NCBI RefSeq assembly: GCF_015704895.1
Contig: NZ_JADQWB010000010.1
Span: 62,001 to 126,000, forward strand
Reading direction: 5' to 3'
DNA: 64,000 nucleotides
Origin: Agrobacterium leguminum
GTDB lineage: Bacteria > Pseudomonadota > Alphaproteobacteria > Rhizobiales > Rhizobiaceae
The notes below the pieces were generated by a model that was not told where the DNA came from, did not search any database, and saw only the letters and a list, made by a program, of their open reading frames with translations. Position 1 is the stretch's first letter. Every line of letters starts with the position of its first letter. This document shows positions 34,565-43,747 of the stretch, piece by piece. A program made the position numbers and the translations under genes.

Positions 34565-35407
34565 CTAACGCCGCTTGATCGCCCAGCCCTCCGGCCTTTC
34601 CTCGATCACCTTCGCCACATCGCCAACGGACAGCCTGCCTTCACCACGCGGCGTCACGTTCCAGCCGAACAGCGGGCCGGGCACGCGCCGGTCGCCGGAC
34701 ATGCGGATGCGGCCCATGGCTTTCATGGGGGAGGGCACATCGCGGGAGCCGGTCGTCTGGTCCTGCGTGGTCATGATGCAGCGGGCGCAGGGTTTGACCA
34801 GATCGAAGCGAATGCCGCCGATCTCGATGGCCGCCCAGCGGTCCTCGGCCCATGGCTCGTCCGTATCAAGCACGATATTGGGCCGGAAGCGCTCCATGCC
34901 GACCGCGTCCTCACCATTGGCGCGCATATTGTCGTTCAGCGCGGCAAGCGAGGCGGTGGTGGTGACGAGAATCTGGTAACCGTCCGCAAAGGTGACGGGC
35001 GTTTCGTTGCCGGTCCATTCGAGGCTTGCAATGCGTTTCGAGGCGTCGTCGAAGAACACCAGCTGCACCTCGCGCCCCAGCCATTCCGAGAGCGTGTCGT
35101 TGGTCTCGCCATCGGCGATATTGGCGCTGACGATGGATTTCCACACCGCCACATCCATGCGCTCCCCGGAAGGTCTTGCGAGAACCTCGCCATTCGCTTC
35201 CCGCGAAAGCACCATGCCGCCATCTTCATGCCGGGCCAGAACCGTGGCGATGGCCGGCAATTCGCGCTGGGTGATGAAATGGCCGGTGGGATCGATGAGC
35301 ATGGCGCGACGGTCGCCCGGCAGGCCTTCTGCCGAAACAATGCTTTCGGAGAGGGGAATGCCGCGCGCGCTTTTCAGCGGATAGATGTTGAGTTCGGTCA
35401 CACGCAT
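34565..35407 (-). CDS. MOSC domain protein (YcbX/mARC-like)
   Basis: A 280-residue protein with the N-terminal beta-barrel (VTELNIYPLKSARGIPLSESIVSAEGLPGDRRAMLID) and a C-terminal MOSC domain. The molybdenum-ligand cysteine is in DLVKPCARCIMTTQDQ, a motif of mARC/YcbX enzymes that reduce N-hydroxylated compounds using a ferredoxin-like partner. Here there is no fused ferredoxin domain, so the donor is separate. GAGGAG precedes the ATG at 35407. It is the last gene of a DUF2339-HD-MOSC operon, 11 bases after the HD gene. Confidence 0.9.
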   Translation of the reverse strand: MRVTELNIYPLKSARGIPLSESIVSAEGLPGDRRAMLIDPTGHFITQRELPAIATVLARHEDGGMVLSREANGEVLARPSGERMDVAVWKSIVSANIADGETNDTLSEWLGREVQLVFFDDASKRIASLEWTGNETPVTFADGYQILVTTTASLAALNDNMRANGEDAVGMERFRPNIVLDTDEPWAEDRWAAIEIGGIRFDLVKPCARCIMTTQDQTTGSRDVPSPMKAMGRIRMSGDRRVPGPLFGWNVTPRGEGRLSVGDVAKVIEERPEGWAIKRR

Positions 35408-35418
35408 CTCGGGTCTCC

Positions 35419-36063
35419 TCAAATCTCGTCGAGAAACAGGTCCAGCACCTGTTTCAGCCGCTCATGGCGGGCCTTGGCCATCTGCCGGCCCGTCTCGGTG
35501 CGAAAGCCGTCGGCCAGCTTGAACAGCTTGGTTTCGAAATGGTCGATGGCAAAGGCGCGGTCGTCAAGCGGCCGCTCCTTCGCCAGCGGGTCGACCGGGT
35601 CGTAAAGCGCCGAACCCATGCGCCCGGCAATATAAAAGCAGCGCGCCGCCCCCACCATACCGATGGCGTCCAGCCGGTCGGCATCCTGAAGGATTTTCGC
35701 CTCCAGTGTCTGCGGCTCTATATTGGCGGAAAAGCTGTGGGTGGTGATGGCATGGGCGGCGGCGTCGATATCGCTGCGTTGCCAGCCAAGGGCTTCAAGA
35801 ATGCCCGAGGCTTTTTCCGCCGCAAGCCGTGAGGCCTGCGCGCGGAGCGGCGAGTTCTTCTCCACCGCCACGCAATCATGCAACAGCACGCTGGCGGCCA
35901 GCACGGTGCCATCGCCGCCTTCGCCCGCATGGATGCGCATGGCGTTGCGGAAGACGCGGTGAATATGGGCAAGATCATGCGAGCCATCGCCCGTATCGGC
36001 GGCGTGCGGTATCAGGTCCTGCGCAAGCGCCGCATAGGGCGCGAAAGCCTCGGCCGCGATCAT
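35419..36063 (-). CDS. HD-domain phosphohydrolase
   Basis: 214 residues. HD motifs: SHDLAHIHRVFRNAMRIHAGEGG (His, His-x3-Arg), VLLHDCVA (the His-Asp pair), a THSF segment (ITTHSFSANIEP) and LQDADRLDAIG (final Asp). These form a di-metal centre typical of HD phosphohydrolases (YedJ-like); the substrate is likely a nucleotide but is unknown. The start codon overlaps the stop of the large DUF2339 gene (ATGA). Confidence 0.88.
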   Translation of the reverse strand: MIAAEAFAPYAALAQDLIPHAADTGDGSHDLAHIHRVFRNAMRIHAGEGGDGTVLAASVLLHDCVAVEKNSPLRAQASRLAAEKASGILEALGWQRSDIDAAAHAITTHSFSANIEPQTLEAKILQDADRLDAIGMVGAARCFYIAGRMGSALYDPVDPLAKERPLDDRAFAIDHFETKLFKLADGFRTETGRQMAKARHERLKQVLDLFLDEI

Positions 36064-38840
36064 GCCTGCGGCTTCCGGGCGAGGATTTTCTGGTAGAACA
36101 GGCCGATGCCGATCAGCACCGCGCCGAGACCGATGAAGGACAGCGCCCGAAGCACGCCTTCTAGATTGCTCATGTCGATCAGGAAGGCCTTGGCCACCGA
36201 GATCAGCACGAAGGCGGCCGATGCAAGACGCAGGCTGCGGGCATTGAAGCGCGAACCGAGCACGAGCAGCAACACGCCGATCAGCAACCAGACCACCGAA
36301 TAGCTATAGGTCTCGCCCTGCAGGAAGCCCTTCCAGTCGGCGATGTTCTCGCCCTGCCAGAAACGGCGCACCGAAAGCGTGGCCCAGGCAAAGCCGAGTG
36401 CCGCACCGGCCACCGCCAGCATGCTGACATAGGGCGGCGGACGTTTTCCGCGCGCATAATAGGCCAGGCCGCCATAGGCGAGCGCCGGCAACAGGTAGCC
36501 GATCAGCAGCAGGTTGAGGAACGGAATGCTGCCGGTATTTTCGCCGGTGAAATAGGGGTTGAGCGTGAAGAAATGCATCGTCAGCACATTGATGACGGCA
36601 ATCACGCCGGCAATCATCGAGCCGTAGCGGAAGACGGGGCTGGGGCTCTTCAGGTCCAGCGTCATCAAGACGCCCGAGAAGCCGATGGTCAGCAGCGTGT
36701 AGATCGACTGTTCGCCAAGCGTCGGCACGCTGTCATCCAGCGTGCCGCCATTCATCGCGTGGCGGATGAGGATGGCGACGGCGAGAAGGCCCATGACGCT
36801 GGCAATCGCCTGCAGGAAGTTCTTCGCCCTGACCCCCGGCCAGTCGCGCAGCAGCCATGCCGAGGCGACGGCCAGCAGTGCGGGAATGCCGTAACCCGGC
36901 AGAAGCGCGTTGAAGACCGGCGTGAGCCCGAGATTTTGCGGCCCGACGATGGTGGGTTCCCAGGCGATGCGGCCGAGAACGGCAACGCTTGCCACAGCCA
37001 TCACCCAGGGCAACACATCCCAGTTGCGGTAACGGGTCGCGAGCACATAAACGAAACCGATGACGGAGAGCAGCACGGTCGTCGCGAGCCCCTCCGTCAG
37101 CGTGTGCAGGCAAAGCGCGAAGGCGGCGAAGGAGCCGAGCACGAGGATGTTCAGCGGCTTGCGATAGGCCTCGTTGTTCTGCCGGTGCAGCCACTCGGCG
37201 CCTGCAAGCAACACCAGTCCAAGGCCGAGGCCATAGGCGGCGTGTAGCCAGTCACGGCCGAGATTGCCGAAAAGCACAAAGCTCGTCGTGCCGATCCAGA
37301 CCGGGAACAGTGCGATGAGGAACGCCCACAACTTCGCGAAGCTTTGGTCTGCCGGACCTTTTCTTTTGATGAAAGAAAATCCGCACAGCACCAGAATGGC
37401 GCCAAATGAAAGGCTCGCGGCGACGTTCGGGCTCGTGCCGATACTCACGGGTGGCAAAGTAACCACGGCGCTTCCATCGAGTAACGGATCGAAGCCGAAA
37501 AACCGTTGCCCGAGGAGCGAGATGCCGGTCTGTGCGGTCAGGGCCGCGAAAATTGCCGGCCAGACGGCAAAATGGCGGCCCGCACCGAGTGCAGCGAGCG
37601 CGGAAAGGAGTGCTATCATTGCGAATGCGGGATGGACACTCACCCCACCGCTGGAAAGTAGGATGGCGACTGCCGGTAGCGCAGCGGCAAGCGATACGGT
37701 GAGACTGATCGCCAGGGACGGCCTCGCAAAAAGGTGTATCAGCCGCATCGCGGTCGTTTCGGCTTTTGCCTCTTCCAGCGCGTAGATTTCGCGGTTGGAT
37801 TTATCAAACGTGTCTCCCGGCCAAAGCCAGATCGTCCCGGCAATCATGAGGAGCAGGGAAAGAACGACAGGCTCGACATTCACCGTTTCGGAAAAGCCGA
37901 TATAGCCGAGCGCCCAGAGGCCGAGGCCGGCATTGGCGAGAGAGGGAACCACGGTCCAGCCCTGTCTGCGCGCCGCGGCCGCTGTTGCCAGCCAGGAGAT
38001 GGTGAGGAACACGAAGAGCGCCCAGATATTCGGCGTTTCGGTGGAAATCAGCGCCGGCGTCAGCATCGAACCGAGAAGGCCTAGACCGGCCAGCGCCTGC
38101 CCGTGCAGCAGCGAAAGCCCGATGGTGGCGAAGGCGACGAGTCCAAGCAGGCCAAAAGCCATGCCGGGGCCGATATAGCCGTAAATGCCATAGGCGGCGT
38201 AGACGACGCCGAACAGCGTCAAGGCGCCGGCCGCCGTCAGCACGCCCGGTATCATGGCGTTGGAATAGGTGGCGGCGATGCCCGGCACCGCCTTGCGGCG
38301 GACAGCCTCGCCGGCAAGTCCGAGGACGAGGCCGAAAATGGCGGCGAGCGACAGCCTGACCGCCGGGCTGAGCAGCCCCGATTCGATCGAATATTTGACG
38401 AGGAAAATACCGCCGAGCGCCAGCGCCAGGCCGCCTGCCCAGACGGCCCAGCGCGCGCCGAGCAGGCTTTCGAAGCTTTCCTTCGTTGCCGGTGCTGATG
38501 CCGTATCGCTCGCAGGAGCGGAAGGTGCTTCCTCGCGGACGGCGTCTTCCGCCTGCGCCATGGCGGCGGCTTCGTGGGGTTCGGAGGCGTATTCAGTCTG
38601 GGAGGCTGCGTCTTCCGCAGGCGTCCTGCTTTCCTCTTCCGTCTCGAAATCCGGTTTTACCGTGGATTCCGCGCTCTCCGCCTGCGCCGCCACAGGCGAC
38701 GTGACGCCCGCAGCCACCAGCCGCTTGAGACTGAGAACTTCCCGTTCCAGCGACTTGATTCGACTTGAATTGCGGATGCTCGCGACAAGCGTGTAGATGA
38801 AGGCCGCGACGAGGGCGAGGATAAACAGCGGGATTTCCAA
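36060..38840 (-). CDS. DUF2339 large polytopic membrane protein
   Basis: A 926-residue protein with one N-terminal anchor (EIPLFILALVAAFIYTLVA) and a coiled coil (IKSLEREVLSLKRLVAAG). An acidic Ala/Glu/Ser-rich linker follows (about residues 50-120), then more than 20 membrane helices starting at GARWAVWAGGLALALGGIFLVKYS, the DUF2339 signature. Function unknown. The reading frame starts with TTG at 38840. GGAGA 6-7 bases upstream supports this codon as the true start. First gene of a three-gene operon. Confidence 0.88.
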   Translation of the reverse strand: MEIPLFILALVAAFIYTLVASIRNSSRIKSLEREVLSLKRLVAAGVTSPVAAQAESAESTVKPDFETEEESRTPAEDAASQTEYASEPHEAAAMAQAEDAVREEAPSAPASDTASAPATKESFESLLGARWAVWAGGLALALGGIFLVKYSIESGLLSPAVRLSLAAIFGLVLGLAGEAVRRKAVPGIAATYSNAMIPGVLTAAGALTLFGVVYAAYGIYGYIGPGMAFGLLGLVAFATIGLSLLHGQALAGLGLLGSMLTPALISTETPNIWALFVFLTISWLATAAAARRQGWTVVPSLANAGLGLWALGYIGFSETVNVEPVVLSLLLMIAGTIWLWPGDTFDKSNREIYALEEAKAETTAMRLIHLFARPSLAISLTVSLAAALPAVAILLSSGGVSVHPAFAMIALLSALAALGAGRHFAVWPAIFAALTAQTGISLLGQRFFGFDPLLDGSAVVTLPPVSIGTSPNVAASLSFGAILVLCGFSFIKRKGPADQSFAKLWAFLIALFPVWIGTTSFVLFGNLGRDWLHAAYGLGLGLVLLAGAEWLHRQNNEAYRKPLNILVLGSFAAFALCLHTLTEGLATTVLLSVIGFVYVLATRYRNWDVLPWVMAVASVAVLGRIAWEPTIVGPQNLGLTPVFNALLPGYGIPALLAVASAWLLRDWPGVRAKNFLQAIASVMGLLAVAILIRHAMNGGTLDDSVPTLGEQSIYTLLTIGFSGVLMTLDLKSPSPVFRYGSMIAGVIAVINVLTMHFFTLNPYFTGENTGSIPFLNLLLIGYLLPALAYGGLAYYARGKRPPPYVSMLAVAGAALGFAWATLSVRRFWQGENIADWKGFLQGETYSYSVVWLLIGVLLLVLGSRFNARSLRLASAAFVLISVAKAFLIDMSNLEGVLRALSFIGLGAVLIGIGLFYQKILARKPQA

Positions 38841-38947
38841 ACGGACTCTCCAATTACGAAGCTGTTTTTAAAGCCCTTTTGGTGAATTTATGCAAGGCCC
38901 GGTTGATGGATGGCAAGAGGTAACAGGGAGCGAGCGGGTCCCGCTTG

Positions 38948-39070
38948 TTTCTTCTCCCCGCCGGGGAGAAGTCCGCGGCAGCGGGATGAGGGGGCAAGGG
39001 TAGCGATAGACCGAGAGCTAGCCCCCTCATCCGACCCTTCGGGCCACCTTCTCCCCGACGGGGAGAAGAA
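38948..39070. repeat. Intergenic repeat with TTCTTCTCCCC ends
   Basis: Both ends carry the short palindrome CTTCTCCCCGNCGGGGAGAAG. Inside are GATGAGGGGGC...GCCCCCTCAT arms. A second full copy lies at 52255-52376 in the opposite orientation and a single end palindrome at 42031-42055. This is a dispersed rhizobial non-coding element. It fills the gap between the DUF2339 and dioxygenase-esterase genes. Confidence 0.8.
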
Positions 39071-39110
39071 ATTGGCGGCACCGGCTCGGCTCATGCGTAT
39101 CGCTCGAAAA

Positions 39111-40670
39111 TCAGGAAACATCCGCCAGCCAGCGCCGCGCCGCTTCGATATCGGCAAGCCCGAGCTCATGCCCGTCCTCAACCGTTTCCATTTCGGCTCT
39201 TGCTCCGCTCGCCGCTAGCCGGCCCTGCAATTCGTGCGCCTTGTCGAGATATTTGTCGCGCTCTCCCGCCACAAGCAGGACATTGCGGCCGGAAAGATCG
39301 GTCTGCGGCCATGTTTCCAGAACCGGCATCGGGCGATAGAGCAGGGCGTCTCCGGCAAGCTCGGGATAAAGCGCGGCAAAGGCCGCGTAGAAATTTGCGC
39401 CATTGGAATGGCCGATAAACCGCAGTTTCGAACGGTCGAGACCATAGGACCGTATCGCCCCCTCCACGAAGTCGGCGAAGGCTTCCGCTTCCGAGGCGAT
39501 ATCCTTCTGGTCGAAGCTGAAATCAGGATAACGGCGGAACCAGCGGGCAATCTCTTCTTCCGTGCTGCGGCCGCGCACGCCGAGAAGCGTGGCGCGCGGC
39601 GCTGCCCGGTGCGCCAGCGGCATCAGGCTGGTTTCGCTGCCGCCGGAACCGTGCAGCAGAATGATGGTGCTGCCATCCGGCTCGTCGGGCGTATAGAAAC
39701 GGTGCACGAAGGGCAGGTCGCGATAGACGATGCGCTCTTCGCCCGGCATTGCAAATTGCGGCAGGGCGACACGCACATCCGCCTCGTCCTTCATGAAGAG
39801 CGGCGGGATGAACAGTTTTTCCCCGAGCGATTCCAACGGTTCGTCCACCGTCATGCCCGGCCCGTCGGTTGCCATTTCGATCAGCACGCCGCCCGGTTCG
39901 CGGACATAGAGCGAGTGGAAATATTTGCGGTCATGGGCATTGGTGGTGCTGGAATTCAGCGATTTCAGCCCGGTATGAACCGCGTTCAGCTCATCCATGT
40001 CCTTCGCCCGGAAGGCGATATGATCGACGGTGCCGGTGCCCGGCGCGCTGGACCAGAAGCCGGTTGCGTCGCGCACATCGATAATGTCGCCGCTTTCGGA
40101 AACGAGCCGGCGGATTGCGCCTGCCTGGCTTTCCTGCCGGTAACCGAAATGTTTCTCCAGAAACGCCACGGTTTCTTCCGGCACTTCGCTTAGCACCGTC
40201 GCGCCATAGATTCGGCGAATGGCGTCCTCCGCGGAAATATCGTCCGTCACATGCGGCGTGGCGTCGGCAAAGGCGTGGGTACCGACCAGCTTGACGATCA
40301 GGCCGTCAGGATCCTTCAGCCGGATGACCGGAGTGCCGAACTCATCGGAGGGGCCTTCCGCCCGGATGCCGAATTTCAGCGCCCGCGTCAGCCAGAAGCC
40401 GATGGCGGCGGGATCGATGGCCACGGAAATCTCCAGCGTCTGGCCGTAACCGACACGGCCCTGGCCGCCATCTTCCCAGACGAGAAATGTCAGAAGCGAG
40501 CCGGGCGAGGCGATATCGTCGCCATAAAGCAGGTGCAGCTGCATGGCGTCTTCGAAACCGGCTGTGCGCTTGGCCAGCCTCAGGCCCAGAAAGCCGGCGT
40601 AAAAATCCACATTCGCCTGCACCTTCCGGGTAATCATGGTGATGTGGTGTATGCCCAGTGCAGAATTCAT
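39111..40670 (-). CDS. VOC ring-cleaving dioxygenase fused to alpha/beta-hydrolase (MhqO-MhqD-like)
   Basis: 519 residues in two parts. Residues 1-310 are two vicinal-oxygen-chelate modules (start LGIHHITMITRKVQANVDFYAGFLGLRLAKRT; metal ligands likely His8 or His9, His in TVDHIAFRAK near 217 and Glu in GVLIEMATDGPG). Residues about 320-519 are a phospholipase/carboxylesterase-type hydrolase (LLHGSGGSETSLMPLA, nucleophile Ser in GHSNGANF, Asp in AGERDKYLDKA, His in EDGHELG). In Bacillus the two functions are separate proteins, MhqO and MhqD, in hydroquinone detoxification. The fused order suggests substrate hand-over from ring cleavage to hydrolysis. Substrate inferred. Confidence 0.88.
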   Translation of the reverse strand: MNSALGIHHITMITRKVQANVDFYAGFLGLRLAKRTAGFEDAMQLHLLYGDDIASPGSLLTFLVWEDGGQGRVGYGQTLEISVAIDPAAIGFWLTRALKFGIRAEGPSDEFGTPVIRLKDPDGLIVKLVGTHAFADATPHVTDDISAEDAIRRIYGATVLSEVPEETVAFLEKHFGYRQESQAGAIRRLVSESGDIIDVRDATGFWSSAPGTGTVDHIAFRAKDMDELNAVHTGLKSLNSSTTNAHDRKYFHSLYVREPGGVLIEMATDGPGMTVDEPLESLGEKLFIPPLFMKDEADVRVALPQFAMPGEERIVYRDLPFVHRFYTPDEPDGSTIILLHGSGGSETSLMPLAHRAAPRATLLGVRGRSTEEEIARWFRRYPDFSFDQKDIASEAEAFADFVEGAIRSYGLDRSKLRFIGHSNGANFYAAFAALYPELAGDALLYRPMPVLETWPQTDLSGRNVLLVAGERDKYLDKAHELQGRLAASGARAEMETVEDGHELGLADIEAARRWLADVS

Positions 40671-40846
40671 GTTGCCGTCCCGCTGTTTCGCCTGCTGTTC
40701 GTGGCCCTATTTGTCGCACGCTGCCCCTGATCCGCAACCCCGGCAAATGAGAACGCTGTGTTCTCTGCGTGAACGATCCCGCTTTCGCTTCGTTGCATGC
40801 ACGATGGGCAAAATGCCGGGTTTTTGCCTGTCTTGTGCGTGTTTGT

Positions 40847-40888
40847 GCATATAAAATAAGCATACAAAATAACGGCTATTTTGTATGC
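40847..40888. promoter_or_regulatory. Palindromic operator with an extra half-site, ABC operon
   Basis: 40860-40888 is a perfect dyad: GCATACAAAATA, 5 bases, TATTTTGTATGC. Directly before it (40847-40859) lies GCATATAAAATAA, a direct repeat of the left half with one change. The right edge is 72 bases before the start of the substrate-binding protein gene. The GTATAC-like core resembles GntR-family sites, but the regulator is not next to the operon. Confidence 0.75.
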
Positions 40889-40960
40889 AATTTTATCTTG
40901 CCTTGAGGGCTGGAATTGGGTCTTATGCAACCAATCCAACAAAACCATCAGGGGGAATAG

Positions 40961-42004
40961 ATGATTTTAACGCGCAGGTTGTTGACCAGGGCTCTGGCCA
41001 TTACCGCCATCGGTGTAACCGCTGGTTTTTCGCTGCCGGTCGTCGAGGCGCGGGCCGAAACGCCGGTGAAATTCACGCTCGACTGGAAGTTCGAAGGCCC
41101 CGCCGCCGGTTTCCTGCTGGCGCTCGACAAGGGTTACTTCAAGGCTGAAGGCCTCGATGTCACCATCGATAGCGGCAACGGCTCGGTGGAAGCCATTCCG
41201 CGCGTGGCGACCGGCGCCTACCAGATGGGGTTCGGCGACATCAACTCGGTGATGAAGTTCCTCGACGAGGATCCGAGCCAGAAGATCAAGGCCGTTTATA
41301 TGGTCTATGAACGCCCGACTTTTGCCGTGGTCGGCCGCAAGTCGCTCGGTGTCACCGGCGATCCGAAGTCGCTGGAAGGCAAGAAGCTCGGCGCGCCGCC
41401 GCCGGATGGCGCTTTCGCGCAATGGCCCGCCTTCAAGCAGGTGGCGGGTCTCGATGACAGCAAGATCAAGATCGAATCGATCGGTTTTCCGGTGCGTGAA
41501 CCGATGCTCGCCAAGGGCGATGTCGATGCCGTTTTCGGCTTTGCCTTTTCGGTGATCCTCAACCTCAAGAAACAGGGCATCGCCGATGACGATATCTCGA
41601 CCATCCTGATGGCCGAGCACGGCTTGAATCTCTATGGCAATGCGGTGCTGGTAAACACTGATTTCGCAGAGAAAAACCCGGATGCCGTGAAGGGCTTCCT
41701 GAAAGCGCTGGCCAAGGGCTTCGCCGATTCCATCAAGAACCCCGAAGAGGGCGTGGCGGCCGTGCTCAAGCGCAACGAGACGCTCGACAGCGCCATCGAG
41801 CTTGAACGCCTCAACATGGCCAACAGCATGAATATCAAGACGCCCTATGTGGTGGAAAACGGCATGGGCGGCGTCGATCCGGCCCGGCTTTCCGCCTCCA
41901 TCGAGACGCTGAAAGTTTCCCTCGGCCTGAAGGGCAACGTCAAGGCGGAGCAGGTCTTCGACGCGACCTACCTGCCGGCCAAGGAAGAGCGCATGCTTCC
42001 GTAA
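40961..42004 (+). CDS. ABC transporter substrate-binding protein, NMT1/SsuA type
   Basis: A 347-residue periplasmic protein. The signal peptide (MILTRRLLTRALAITAIGVTAGFSLPVVEARA) may be twin-arginine-free Sec type. The mature part begins TPVKFTLDWKFEGPAAGFLLALDKGYFKAEGLDVTIDSGNGS, the NMT1/THI5-like pattern shared by binding proteins for pyrimidine thiamin precursors, taurine and sulfonates. GGGGGAAT lies before the ATG. The ligand (a thiamin pyrimidine precursor, riboflavin-like or sulfonate compound) cannot be chosen from sequence. A palindromic operator precedes and a hairpin follows. Confidence 0.88.
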   Translation: MILTRRLLTRALAITAIGVTAGFSLPVVEARAETPVKFTLDWKFEGPAAGFLLALDKGYFKAEGLDVTIDSGNGSVEAIPRVATGAYQMGFGDINSVMKFLDEDPSQKIKAVYMVYERPTFAVVGRKSLGVTGDPKSLEGKKLGAPPPDGAFAQWPAFKQVAGLDDSKIKIESIGFPVREPMLAKGDVDAVFGFAFSVILNLKKQGIADDDISTILMAEHGLNLYGNAVLVNTDFAEKNPDAVKGFLKALAKGFADSIKNPEEGVAAVLKRNETLDSAIELERLNMANSMNIKTPYVVENGMGGVDPARLSASIETLKVSLGLKGNVKAEQVFDATYLPAKEERMLP

Positions 42005-42030
42005 TGGAGGAGTGAGCGGGTGCGGCATGC

Positions 42031-42055
42031 TTCTTCTCCCCGCCGGGGAGAAGAA
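42031..42055. repeat. Perfect hairpin between binding-protein and ATPase genes
   Basis: An 11-bp inverted repeat (TTCTTCTCCCC / GGGGAGAAGAA) with a 3-base spacer. It is one end of the repeat family at 38948 and 52255. In an ABC operon a hairpin at this place can stabilise the upstream message and reduce downstream expression, as REP elements do after malE in E. coli (analogy). Confidence 0.8.
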
Positions 42056-42113
42056 ACAGGCGGCGACGTTTCGGGCTGCCATGGTCCATCTTTAACTTAA
42101 AACGGGAACAGCA

Positions 42114-42902
42114 ATGTCACATCTCGTGGAAATAGACAGTGTGGACATGCGCTATGGCGGTTCCGCCGGCACGCTGGCCGTATCCGGCTTGAACCTGACG
42201 GTCGACAAGGGCGAATTCGCGGCCGTGGTCGGCCCCTCCGGCTGCGGCAAGTCGACCCTGATGAAGCTGGTAACGGGATTGCATATTCCGCAGAAGGGCA
42301 ATGTCATCGTTGCCGGGCGGCAGGTCACGGAGCCGGTTTCCATTGTCGGCATGGCGTTTCAGAACCCGACGATGCTGCCCTGGCGCACCACGCTTGAGAA
42401 CATCCTGCTGCCGCTGGAGATCGTCGAGAAACATCGCCGACGCCTGCGCGCCCACAAGGCTGAATATGTCAGGAAAGCCGAGCGTCTCCTGGAAATCGTC
42501 GGCCTGAAGGGGTTCGGTTCGAAGTATCCGTGGCAGCTTTCCGGCGGCATGCAGCAGCGCGCCAATCTTTGCCGGGCCCTGATCCACGAGCCGGAACTGC
42601 TGATGCTGGACGAGCCTTTCGGCGCGCTCGATGCCTTCACCCGCGAGGAATTATGGTGCGTCATCCGCGACCTGCACGCCGCGCAGCGCGTTACCATCAT
42701 CCTCGTGACCCATGATCTGCGCGAGGCGACATTTCTGGCCGACAAGATTTTCGTGATGAGCGCAAGGCCGGGCCGGGTGCTGGCGGAACACCGCGTGCCG
42801 TTTGCCCGCCCGCGCCAGCTCGATATCATGTATGACAAGGGTTTCAACGACATGGTGCAGGAACTGCATGGCGAAATCGCGCAGGCGAGGGTGGCGGCAT
42901 GA
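42114..42902 (+). CDS. ABC transporter ATP-binding protein (Tau/Ssu/Thi type)
   Basis: A 262-residue nucleotide-binding subunit. Walker A: VVGPSGCGKSTLMKLVTG. Q-loop: AFQNPTMLPWRTTLENILLP. Signature: QLSGGMQQRANLCRALIHEP. Walker B: LLMLDEPFGALDAFTREELW. H-loop: ILVTHDLREATFLADKI. The MLPWRT variant is typical of nitrate/taurine/sulfonate importers. It overlaps the permease gene by 4 bases (ATGA). Confidence 0.93.
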   Translation: MSHLVEIDSVDMRYGGSAGTLAVSGLNLTVDKGEFAAVVGPSGCGKSTLMKLVTGLHIPQKGNVIVAGRQVTEPVSIVGMAFQNPTMLPWRTTLENILLPLEIVEKHRRRLRAHKAEYVRKAERLLEIVGLKGFGSKYPWQLSGGMQQRANLCRALIHEPELLMLDEPFGALDAFTREELWCVIRDLHAAQRVTIILVTHDLREATFLADKIFVMSARPGRVLAEHRVPFARPRQLDIMYDKGFNDMVQELHGEIAQARVAA

Positions 42903-43717
42903 GCGCGATCATGGAAGGCACCGTTGCGGCAGAGCCGCGCAAACCGCTGATTGCCCGCGTCAACTGGGTGAAAGCCGCCCCCTGGCTTTATACGCTGGCG
43001 CTTTTCGTGTTGTGGGAACTGTTGGTCTACGCGCTGAAAATGCCGCCCACCATTCTGCCGTCACCGGTAAGGGTCGGGCAGGCCATCGTGCAATATTGGT
43101 CGCCGATCTGGAAGAACTCGCTGCAGACGCTTTATACCACGACGCTGGGTTTCGCCATTGCGGTGGCCGCTGGTCTCGCCATCGGCCTGTTCATCGGCTG
43201 GTCCAAAACCATCTATGCCGGGCTCTATCCGCTGATGATCGGCTTCAACGCCATCCCGAAAGTGGCACTGGTGCCGATCCTCGTCATCTGGTTCGGCATC
43301 GGCACGGTTCCTGCCGTGTTGACCGCCTTCCTGATCTCTTTCTTCCCCATCGTCGTCAACGTCGCGACCGGGCTTGCCACCATAGAGCCGGAAACGGAAG
43401 ATGTGCTGCGGGCGCTTGGCGCAAAGAAGATGGACATCATGCTGAAGGTCGGCATTCCGCGCTCCATGCCCTATTTCTTCGGCTCGCTGAAAATCGCCAT
43501 CACGCTCGCCTTTGTCGGCTCGGTCGTGTCGGAAACCGTCGCCTCCAATTACGGCCTCGGCAACATGATGAGTTCGGCGCAGAGCCAGTTCAATGTGCCG
43601 CTCGTCTTTGCCGGCCTGCTGATGCTCGCGGTGGAAGGCATCGTCATGTATGCGATCATGGCCTGGCTTGAAAAACGCATGACCGGCTGGGCGCATCGCT
43701 CCACCATGGGGCAGTAA
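42899..43717 (+). CDS. ABC transporter permease (Tau/Ssu/Thi type)
   Basis: A 272-residue inner-membrane subunit with about six helices. It has the EAA loop that contacts the ATPase: EDVLRALGAKKMDIMLKVGIPRSMPYFFGSLKIAITLAF. Other family marks are PTILPSPVRVGQAIVQYW near residue 50 and GLGNMMSSAQSQFNVPLVFAGLL near the end. It completes a binding protein-ATPase-permease importer and is followed by a terminator. Confidence 0.93.
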   Translation: MSAIMEGTVAAEPRKPLIARVNWVKAAPWLYTLALFVLWELLVYALKMPPTILPSPVRVGQAIVQYWSPIWKNSLQTLYTTTLGFAIAVAAGLAIGLFIGWSKTIYAGLYPLMIGFNAIPKVALVPILVIWFGIGTVPAVLTAFLISFFPIVVNVATGLATIEPETEDVLRALGAKKMDIMLKVGIPRSMPYFFGSLKIAITLAFVGSVVSETVASNYGLGNMMSSAQSQFNVPLVFAGLLMLAVEGIVMYAIMAWLEKRMTGWAHRSTMGQ

Positions 43718-43720
43718 TGG

Positions 43721-43747
43721 AGGCCGCCTGGATGCGGCCTCTCTTTG
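43721..43747 (+). terminator. Terminator of the ABC operon
   Basis: AGGCCGC and GCGGCCT arms with a 6-base loop, then CTCTTT, 3 bases after the permease stop. Confidence 0.75.
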
